From assembly GCA_020200995.1 (NCBI GenBank), contig JAIVHQ010000356.1, forward strand, positions 1 to 5,100: 5,100 nucleotides of DNA, given 5' to 3'. Shown here piece after piece: positions 1-5,100 of this stretch (within the stretch, counting starts at the first letter, position 1; every line of letters starts with the position of its first letter). This DNA comes from Flavobacteriales bacterium (lineage in GTDB: Bacteria; Bacteroidota; Bacteroidia; Flavobacteriales_D; Cryomorphaceae). The notes under the pieces were generated by a model. The model was not told where the DNA came from. It saw only the letters and a program-made list of their open reading frames with translations, and did no database searches. The position numbers were made by a program, and so were the translations under genes.

Positions 1-1532
1 CCTTTATGACGGCATTTAGCGATGTAAACGGCATACCCGCCACGGGCAATGCCTTTCTAACGCGCAAAATACTGCGCGAAGAATGGAAATACCCCGGGTT
101 TGTGGTTAGTGACTGGGACTCGGTGATACAACTAATGACACACGGCTTTTCGGAAAACGAGAAAGAAGCTGCTTATGAAGCAGTAACAGCCGGCGTTGAT
201 ATGGAAATGGCCAGTCAAACCTACCTCTACAACATTGAAGCCTTGGTGGCGGAAGGACGAATTTCCGTTGCGACCATTGATGAGCTCGTCAGCAACATCC
301 TTCGGGTAAAGTTTGACCTCGGACTTTTCGAGCACCCTTTCACGGATCCCGCCGATTTTCCCGAAAAGGGAAACACGGAACATCTGGAAACGGCTAAAGC
401 CGCAGCGCTCGAAAGCATTGTGTTGCTCAAAAACGATTACAACGTACTCCCGCTAAATGCGGACGAACTTCAAAACGTGGCCATCATTGGCCCGATGGCC
501 GACGACGGGCATGAGCAGATGGGAACCTGGACTTTTGACGGGGTAGAATCCTGGTGCCAAACCCCGTTGCTCTCTATTCATGAACGCCTTAAGGGCAAAG
601 CAAACATACACGTGGCGCGAGGTCTCGAAACCAGCAGGAGTAAAGACCGAAAACGCTTTAAAGAAGCCCTTGAGGCTGCCGAAAAGTCGGAAACCGTGAT
701 CATGTTTATGGGCGAGGAAGCCATTCTGAGTGGCGAGGCCCATTGTCGCGCCGACATTGATCTGCCTGGCGCACAAAACGAATTGCTCTCAGAGATTTCT
801 AAATTGGGTAAAACCACCATCCTCGTCATCATGGCCGGGAGGCCCCTGACCCTTGACCAAACGCGCCACTACACCAACGCCATGCTATACGCCTGGCACC
901 CCGGCACCATGGGAGGGCCTGCCATTGCAGATGTGATCTTTGGCGATACCGCGCCATCGGGAAAGCTACCCGTGACCTTTCCGAAGCACGTGGGCCAAAT
1001 TCCGATTTACTACAACCACCGCTTATCGGGTAAACCCGCTACGCACGATTCTTTCACCTACATCGACGACATTCCGAGGCGTGCTCCGCAGACCTCTGTG
1101 GGCAATACCTCCTTTCACATGGATGCGGGATTTGAACCCCTCTACCCTTTTGGATTCGGACTTTCATACACCCGTTTTCACTACGGCGAGGTGCGCCTCT
1201 CAGCGCACGAATTTAAAATCGGTGAGGGCATAGAAGTCTATGTAGACCTTACCAACGTCGGTGAAAAGCGAGGCGCAGAGGTAGCACAGCTCTACATCCG
1301 CGACCGCTTCGGGAGTATTTCGAGACCTGTGCGAGAGTTAAAGGGTTTTCGCAAAGTATGGCTGGAACCCGGAGAAACAAAAACAGTGATTTTCAATCTG
1401 CACTCAGACGAGTTGGCCTTTTACAACCGCGAAATGAAGTTGGTCACCGAGCCGGGTGATTTCGACCTTTGGATCGGCAGTGACAGCAACGCCAATCGAC
1501 ACGCTCACTTTAAAATCAACCCATCAAATTAA
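1..1532 (+). CDS. GH3 β-glucosidase, BglX-like (5'-truncated by the window edge)
   Basis: Exo-acting family 3 glycoside hydrolase expected to release glucose from the non-reducing end of β-glucan oligosaccharides, probably in the periplasm. The frame is open to the window edge. The ATG at 6 is internal: it sits in the conserved GH3 stretch around MTAFSDVNGIPATGN, so roughly the first 250 residues of a ~750-residue protein are missing. The catalytic nucleophile is the Asp of GFVVSDW (codon 111-113). The (α/β)6 sandwich domain begins near ESIVLLKND (about 410), and the likely acid/base Glu is in LSGEAHCRADIDLPG (codon 735-737). The conserved stretch with IDDIPR and YPFGFGLSYT lies near 1060-1175, followed by a C-terminal fibronectin-III-like domain (about 1200-1500). 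No type IX secretion C-terminal domain follows. The TAA stop directly abuts the transporter ATG. The GH3 family is certain. β-Glucosidase specificity is inferred from BglX resemblance and from the GH16 downstream; β-xylosidase is less likely. Confidence 0.93.
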   Translation, partial: FMTAFSDVNGIPATGNAFLTRKILREEWKYPGFVVSDWDSVIQLMTHGFSENEKEAAYEAVTAGVDMEMASQTYLYNIEALVAEGRISVATIDELVSNILRVKFDLGLFEHPFTDPADFPEKGNTEHLETAKAAALESIVLLKNDYNVLPLNADELQNVAIIGPMADDGHEQMGTWTFDGVESWCQTPLLSIHERLKGKANIHVARGLETSRSKDRKRFKEALEAAEKSETVIMFMGEEAILSGEAHCRADIDLPGAQNELLSEISKLGKTTILVIMAGRPLTLDQTRHYTNAMLYAWHPGTMGGPAIADVIFGDTAPSGKLPVTFPKHVGQIPIYYNHRLSGKPATHDSFTYIDDIPRRAPQTSVGNTSFHMDAGFEPLYPFGFGLSYTRFHYGEVRLSAHEFKIGEGIEVYVDLTNVGEKRGAEVAQLYIRDRFGSISRPVRELKGFRKVWLEPGETKTVIFNLHSDELAFYNREMKLVTEPGDFDLWIGSDSNANRHAHFKINPSN

Positions 1533-2912
1533 ATGAAGACCGAAACGCCAACGAAGGTAGAGACCGGAAAACCGGTTAAAGTCCCATACGAAGGTTCTAA
1601 AACCAATCGTTTTGTGGTACTCACAGCACTTATTGTCGCACTGGGGGGATTTCTTATGGGCTTTGATGCCTCCGTAATTTCGGGGGTCAACAAGTTTATT
1701 GAACTCGAGTTTGAGCTGACCAAATTAGAATTGGGCTGGGCCGTAAGTTCCCTGACCCTCACCGCGACTTTGGCTATGCTGATTTCAGGGCCCCTGAGTG
1801 ATAAGTTGGGGCGCAAAAAGATCCTGACAATCGCCTCATTGCTCTACATGGCATCGGCCATCGGATCGGCCATGGCGCCGAGCTTTACGTTTTTGATCAT
1901 CGCCCGCATGCTAGGTGGCATCGGCGTAGGTGCCTCGCTGATCATCGCGCCGATGTATATAGCAGAAATATCGCCTCCGGGCCTTCGCGGTCGGATGGTA
2001 TCGTTCAACCAGCTCAACATCGTGCTGGGGATCTCGGCAGCTTTCTTTACTAACTACCTCATATTAAAGTGGGGAAAATCAGATGCCACCTGGGCACAAA
2101 ATTTAAAATTCGGCGAATACAACTGGCGCTGGATGCTCGGGGTGGAAGCCATTCCTGCTCTTTTTTATTTCCTCGGTCTGTTCACCGTGCCGAGTAGCCC
2201 GCGTTGGTTGGCCATGAAAGGGCGATATGACGAGGCGCTAAAAGTGATGACCCGCTCATGTGGCGCAGATGAAGCAAAAAACATCATCCAATCGGTGAAG
2301 GACAGCATGGCCGATACCTCCAAAAAAGAGAAAACACCGATCAAAACCCTTTTCAAGCCGGCCCTGCGCCTGGTGCTCACCATCGGTTTAGTTATCGGGG
2401 TTCTGCAGCAAATCACAGGAATCAACTCCGTATTCTTTTACGCCCCCATGATTTTCGAACAGTCGGGCATCGGCACGGATGCCTCCTTCTCGCAAGCCAT
2501 TTATGTGGGGCTGATCAATCTGGTTTTTACCCTGATCGCCATCTCGCTGATCGATAAACTCGGTCGAAAGCCACTCCTGATCTTTGGCCTTTCGGGAATT
2601 ACAGTGTGCATGTTCCTGCTCGCTTACGGATTTCACTCTGCGAGCTACACCCTCACAGATGAGTCAGTGAAGGAACTTCCCGTCGAAATAGACCGTGTGC
2701 AGCTCGCACCGCTGCTCAACCAAACTTTTAGTGACGACGTGTCATTCAAGCAAGCAATGCGCGACAAGCTGGGTGAGACCACGGCCAAGACTTATGAGTC
2801 ACAGCTCATCACAGGTGCGGTCACCATGAATTCAATGCTCATACTCAATACTTGGATTTGTGGCCTCATTTGCCATCAGTGTTGGTCCTGTGATGTGGGT
2901 CCTCTTCTCTGA
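1533..2912 (+). CDS. MFS sugar porter, N-terminal part (frame broken near its 3' end)
   Basis: Inner-membrane sugar transporter of the major facilitator superfamily, sugar porter family (XylE/GLUT-like), presumably importing glucose or a short oligosaccharide released by the neighbouring hydrolases. Sugar-porter signatures are in order: SDKLGRKK after TM2 (89-96), PMYIAEISPPGLRGR after TM4 (140-154), PSSPRWL after TM6 (220-226), QQITGIN in TM7 (292-298) and DKLGRK between TM8 and TM9 (341-346). A charged loop of about 65 residues (367-432) follows TM9 on the periplasmic side. After L438 the frame loses homology and ends with a short non-family tail at TGA 2910-2912. The remaining helices TM10-12 continue in the +1 frame to 3147, so the intended gene is 1533-3147, about 537 residues, a plausible family length. 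The ATG follows the GH3 stop with no gap and no Shine-Dalgarno. Family is certain; substrate is inferred; whether the protein is functional depends on the frameshift being real. Confidence 0.9.
   Translation: MKTETPTKVETGKPVKVPYEGSKTNRFVVLTALIVALGGFLMGFDASVISGVNKFIELEFELTKLELGWAVSSLTLTATLAMLISGPLSDKLGRKKILTIASLLYMASAIGSAMAPSFTFLIIARMLGGIGVGASLIIAPMYIAEISPPGLRGRMVSFNQLNIVLGISAAFFTNYLILKWGKSDATWAQNLKFGEYNWRWMLGVEAIPALFYFLGLFTVPSSPRWLAMKGRYDEALKVMTRSCGADEAKNIIQSVKDSMADTSKKEKTPIKTLFKPALRLVLTIGLVIGVLQQITGINSVFFYAPMIFEQSGIGTDASFSQAIYVGLINLVFTLIAISLIDKLGRKPLLIFGLSGITVCMFLLAYGFHSASYTLTDESVKELPVEIDRVQLAPLLNQTFSDDVSFKQAMRDKLGETTAKTYESQLITGAVTMNSMLILNTWICGLICHQCWSCDVGPLL
2844..2859 (+). other. Frameshift site in the MFS transporter
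   Basis: Up to the CTC codon 2844-2846 the transporter reads in the frame set by 1533. From ATA 2848-2850 onward, family-like sequence (ILGFVASFAISVGP) reads one frame further on. The local sequence CTCATACTCAATACTT contains one base too many, or two or five too few. Removing one A would give CTCATACTCATACTT and restore a continuous TM10. The short near-repeat CTCATA/CTCAATA makes a slippage or base-calling error easy to imagine. I see no heptameric slippery sequence that would suggest programmed frameshifting. Confidence 0.85.
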
Positions 2913-3147
2913 ACTTTTTCCGATCTGGATCCGCGGTCTGGCCATCTCTTTTGTGGGCCTGGTCAACTCGGCGGTGAGCTTCGGCGTGCAGCTCGTATTC
3001 CCTTGGGAACTGGAGACTTTTGGTAGCTCCATCACCTTCATGCTCTACGGTATTTTTGCCGTCCTCGGACTTATATTCATTATTTGGAAAGTGCCCGAAA
3101 CCAAGGGACGAACCCTCGAAGAACTCGAAGAACTCCTTGTGAAATGA
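2860..3147 (+). CDS. MFS sugar porter, C-terminal part (TM10-12), out of frame with its 5' part
   Basis: Continuation of the upstream sugar porter rather than an independent gene. It carries the rest of TM10 with the family motif GPVMWVLFSELFPIWIRG, TM11 (GLAISFVGLVNSAVSFG), TM12 (ITFMLYGIFAVLGLIFIIW) and the C-terminal signature PETKGRTLEELE. The frame is readable as transporter from 2848; the nominal start at GTG 2860 is the Val of GFVASFA and is unlikely to be a genuine initiation codon. Its stop (TGA 3145-3147) overlaps the ATG of the GH16 gene, which supports this being the true 3' end of the transporter. No further stops or disrupted motifs are seen, so any inactivation would be recent. 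A separate 95-residue three-helix protein would not be expected to transport on its own. Confidence 0.88.
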   Translation: MASFAISVGPVMWVLFSELFPIWIRGLAISFVGLVNSAVSFGVQLVFPWELETFGSSITFMLYGIFAVLGLIFIIWKVPETKGRTLEELEELLVK

Positions 3148-3212
3148 GAAATTCAATAAAATACCTTTGTGCCATTCAGCTGCCCATCGCAGCGGCAATT
3201 TTCGGTGCATGT
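3144..3212 (+). other. Lipoprotein signal peptide of the GH16 enzyme
   Basis: The first 23 codons encode a positively charged start (R2, K6), a hydrophobic stretch and a lipobox ending in Cys23 (codon TGT 3210-3212), the predicted lipidation site for signal peptidase II. The following residues TTAPSDENEGE are rich in acidic residues, as in lipoprotein export signals known from Bacteroidota, so a cell-surface location is plausible but not proven. Confidence 0.82.
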
Positions 3213-4448
3213 ACCACGGCTCCTTCAGACGAAAATGAGGGCGAAGTTCAAGTTGCAGACTCCGCTTCCGCGAAAAATGTGGTCGTGATCGCAGGCGCTG
3301 ATTTCACCGATTTTCACGGAAGTGCTGAACGAATGGAAACCGAAAACGGCGAGGTAGCCGTGACCGACACAGGAAAACATTGGCTCGACTACGCCGTCAT
3401 AATTCCGGAAGCCGGGCGCTATCGCATCAGCAGTACCGGCGCTGGCGACACAGAAACAGTGATGTGGATCGAAGACTACCGCGTCAACAAGGACGACCGT
3501 ACCTATAACATTACGGGAAACATTGCCATCGAAAGCACTGTCGCCGACGGACTCGCTGCTCATGTGAAAACAGGAAGTCCGATGAACGCGGGCGAGCACG
3601 AAATACGGCTCCACGTAGAAGGAACAGCGCGCATAGGTGCACTTGAATTCGAATTGATCAAAGCGCACATTCCCACACCTACCAATATGGTGCAGGCCAC
3701 CGACGGCGAAGAGTGGACCGTAGTTTGGGCCGATGAATTCGACACCGAAGGCCTTCCCGACACCACCAAATGGACCTACGACGTCGGAGATTGGGGGTGG
3801 GGAAACCACGAATTACAGTACTACACAAGGGCGAAGCCCGAAAATGCCCGCATCGAAAATGGCCACCTCATCATAGAGGCGCACAAAGATGAAAACGGCA
3901 AATGGACTTCCGCCCGCCTCACCACCCGCGAGAAGGTGAGCTTCACTTACGGACGCATCGAATTCAGCGCCAAGGTGCCCGCTAAAAAAGGAAACTGGTC
4001 GGCCGGCTGGACCCTTGGCGACAGCTACGTGGACGAACTGAGCTGGCCCTACTGCGGCGAGATCGACATCCTCGAAAGTGTGGGCTATCAGATGGACGAT
4101 AAAACAGGAAACGGAACCGCCCATGCCTCCGCGCACAGTCCTGCCTATTATTTCAAGCTGGGCAATCAGCCGACCGCCACCACTGAGGTGAAAAACATGA
4201 ACGGCGAATTCCACACCTACGCAGTGGACTGGACGCCCGAATCCATCACCGCCTACGTGGACGGTGATGAATACTTCGTCTATGACGACACCTCTAATGA
4301 ACTCACCTGGCCCTTTGACCAGCCGCAAAACATCATCCTCAACCTCACCATGGGTGGGGGCTGGGGCGGCCTTGAGGGGATGGATGAATCCGTCACTTCA
4401 CAAAAAATGACCGTGGATTACGTCCGGGTATACGAAAAGAAAAAATGA
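3144..4448 (+). CDS. GH16 endo-β-1,3-glucanase (laminarinase-type) lipoprotein with N-terminal CBM6-like module
   Basis: Endo-acting β-glucan hydrolase of 434 residues. I choose ATG 3144 over the in-frame ATG at 3084 because it yields a proper lipoprotein signal (MRNSIK, hydrophobic core, lipobox FGAC with Cys23) and overlaps the previous stop as ATGA. The mature N-terminus is acidic (SDENEGE), compatible with a Bacteroidota surface-export signal. Residues about 45-172 look like a β-sandwich of CBM6 type (HWLDYAVIIPEAGRYRIS near 79-97, AGEHEIRLHVEG 149-160). The GH16 domain spans about 191-431: WTVVWADEFD, WGWGNHELQYYT (217-228), YGRIEFSAKVP, and the catalytic GEIDILE with nucleophile E306, D308 and acid/base E311. 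FHTYAVDWTPE and ILNLTMGGGWGG lie toward the C-terminus. The segment NWSAGWTLG differs slightly from the usual laminarinase PAFWMLG-like form. No C-terminal sorting domain. Laminarin is the best substrate guess; mixed-linkage β-glucan or lichenan cannot be excluded. Confidence 0.94.
   Translation: MRNSIKYLCAIQLPIAAAIFGACTTAPSDENEGEVQVADSASAKNVVVIAGADFTDFHGSAERMETENGEVAVTDTGKHWLDYAVIIPEAGRYRISSTGAGDTETVMWIEDYRVNKDDRTYNITGNIAIESTVADGLAAHVKTGSPMNAGEHEIRLHVEGTARIGALEFELIKAHIPTPTNMVQATDGEEWTVVWADEFDTEGLPDTTKWTYDVGDWGWGNHELQYYTRAKPENARIENGHLIIEAHKDENGKWTSARLTTREKVSFTYGRIEFSAKVPAKKGNWSAGWTLGDSYVDELSWPYCGEIDILESVGYQMDDKTGNGTAHASAHSPAYYFKLGNQPTATTEVKNMNGEFHTYAVDWTPESITAYVDGDEYFVYDDTSNELTWPFDQPQNIILNLTMGGGWGGLEGMDESVTSQKMTVDYVRVYEKKK
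4434..4444 (+). promoter_or_regulatory. A-rich translation leader of the second GH3 gene
   Basis: An 11-base purine run, almost all A, lies immediately before ATG 4445 and doubles as the last codons (EKKK) of the GH16 gene. There is no Shine-Dalgarno complement. A-rich leaders are known to support initiation in Bacteroidota, which mostly do not use Shine-Dalgarno pairing. The role here is inferred from position and composition only. Confidence 0.4.
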
Positions 4449-5100
4449 AAAACTTCGGTCACATATTCATTCTTTGGGCTTTGTGCTTTTTGAGCACAAG
4501 TCACGTCGCGGCTCAAACCGCGGGATGGGATGAGGCCGTTCAGAAAGCCAAAGCGCTTACTGCGAAAATGACCCTCGAGGAAAAAGCGGGTCAAATGACC
4601 AATGTGAGCCTTATGACACTTGCCGAAGGCGAATTTTGGATGCGCAGAGATACGGTGAAACTCGACACCGCCAAAATGCGCGACCTCCTCATCAACAGTG
4701 GTGTGGGCTCCGTACAAAACCTCGGCACATACCCCATCGCCCCGGATGAGTGGCACAAACTCATCGGCATTGTTCAGGACGTGGCCATTAACCAAACACG
4801 GCTCGGAATTCCGGTGATTTACGGAATAGATGGTGTACACGGCGCCAACTACAGCGCGGGCTCTACGCTCTTTCCGCACCAGCTTGGCATGGCCGCCACC
4901 CGCAATCCCGCCCTGGTCGAAAAAGGCTCGGCCATCACCGCTTACGAACTGAAAGCCTGCGCTATTCCTTGGAATTATTCCCCGGTACTCGATGTGAGCA
5001 AGCACGCCCTCTGGGGCCGCATGTTTGAAACCTACGGCGAAGACAGCTACCTCAGTACGGTGATGGGTGAAGCTTTCATCCGCGGGGCGCAGGGCGATGA
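4445..5100 (+). CDS. GH3 β-glucosidase / exo-β-glucanase, N-terminal part (3' end off the window)
   Basis: Second GH3 enzyme; 218 complete codons are visible and the frame is open to the edge. The start ATG 4445 overlaps the GH16 stop as ATGA. A Sec signal peptide is evident: MKNFGH, then a hydrophobic core, with likely cleavage near SHVAAQ (about residues 19-24), so the mature enzyme is exported, probably periplasmic, without a lipobox Cys at the cleavage site. The GH3 N-terminal (β/α)8-type domain begins at MTLEEKAGQM (42-51). Substrate-pocket motifs include YGIDGVHGANY with D129, TLFPHQLGMAATRNP (about 140-154), and IPWNYSPVLDV followed by WGRMFETYGED with R192, E195 and D200. The nucleophile Asp and acid/base Glu would lie beyond the window. 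It resembles Bacteroidota GH3 exo-1,3/1,4-β-glucosidases. Its visible part corresponds to the part missing from the first GH3, so the two cannot be compared here. Confidence 0.93.
   Translation, partial: MKNFGHIFILWALCFLSTSHVAAQTAGWDEAVQKAKALTAKMTLEEKAGQMTNVSLMTLAEGEFWMRRDTVKLDTAKMRDLLINSGVGSVQNLGTYPIAPDEWHKLIGIVQDVAINQTRLGIPVIYGIDGVHGANYSAGSTLFPHQLGMAATRNPALVEKGSAITAYELKACAIPWNYSPVLDVSKHALWGRMFETYGEDSYLSTVMGEAFIRGAQGD

Noticed and set aside
6..8. ATG at 6 as the true start of the first GH3
   Set aside because: The frame is open to the window edge and this Met falls inside a conserved internal GH3 segment only about 35 residues before the nucleophile Asp, so the real start is upstream.
2840..2862. 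Programmed ribosomal frameshifting in the transporter
   Set aside because: No slippery heptamer, no internal Shine-Dalgarno stimulator and no obvious downstream hairpin; a simple indel or sequencing error explains it better.
3115..3135. Tandem 9-base repeat CTCGAAGAA, two copies plus CTC
   Set aside because: It encodes the LEELEELL tail after the conserved PETKG motif, which is common in sugar porters; explained by coding and too short to be a functional repeat.
3084..3143. Upstream in-frame ATG at 3084 as the start of the GH16 gene
   Set aside because: The 20 added residues are charged, overlap the conserved transporter C-terminus in another frame, and would bury the lipoprotein signal that begins cleanly at 3144.
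3225..3809. 194-codon open frame on the minus strand
   Set aside because: It lies opposite the GH16 gene, has no recognisable domain, and mirrors the codon bias of the + strand gene.
3813..4328. 171-codon open frame on the minus strand
   Set aside because: Antisense of the GH16 catalytic domain; no family motifs, and it conflicts with a certain gene.
4418..5005. 195-codon open frame on the minus strand
   Set aside because: It lies fully across the 5' part of the second GH3, whose + strand product has clear GH3 motifs and a signal peptide; the antisense product resembles no family I know.

Overview
The window looks like a tightly packed β-glucan (laminarin-type) utilisation operon from a bacterium of the phylum Bacteroidota, probably a marine or other aquatic one. 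All supportable genes lie on the + strand with no intergenic space: the C-terminal two-thirds of a BglX-like family 3 glycoside hydrolase (GH3), an MFS sugar transporter, a lipoprotein family 16 glycoside hydrolase (GH16, endo-β-1,3-glucanase type), and the first 218 codons of a second, secreted GH3. The assignment to Bacteroidota rests on three things: the GH3/MFS/GH16/GH3 gene set, a lipoprotein whose mature N-terminus is acidic, and gene starts that lack a Shine-Dalgarno sequence (one has an A-rich leader instead). Base composition is by eye near 50% GC, which is high for a typical Flavobacterium. I cannot name a genus.

Layout: 1-1532, 3' part of GH3 number one (5' end off the window). 1533-3147, sugar porter interrupted by a reading-frame break at about 2847-2850, so that as read it is two overlapping ORFs, 1533-2912 and 2860-3147. 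3144-4448, GH16 with a lipoprotein signal, a CBM6-like β-sandwich module and a GH16 catalytic domain. 4445-5100, N-terminal part of GH3 number two (3' end off the window). The junctions are TAA directly followed by ATG, then ATGA overlaps twice. I see no promoter, terminator, RNA gene, CRISPR array, insertion sequence or notable repeat, and no gene-free stretch.

Working model (inference): the GH16 lipoprotein cuts β-1,3-glucan at the cell surface or envelope, the two GH3 enzymes trim the oligosaccharides to glucose, and the MFS carrier takes the sugar across the inner membrane. No SusC/SusD pair, GH17, GH30 or regulator is inside the window.

I do not find an undescribed system here. The most noteworthy observation is the frameshift in the transporter, located where a long periplasmic loop meets the tenth membrane helix. 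It could be an assembly error or a real, recent inactivation.
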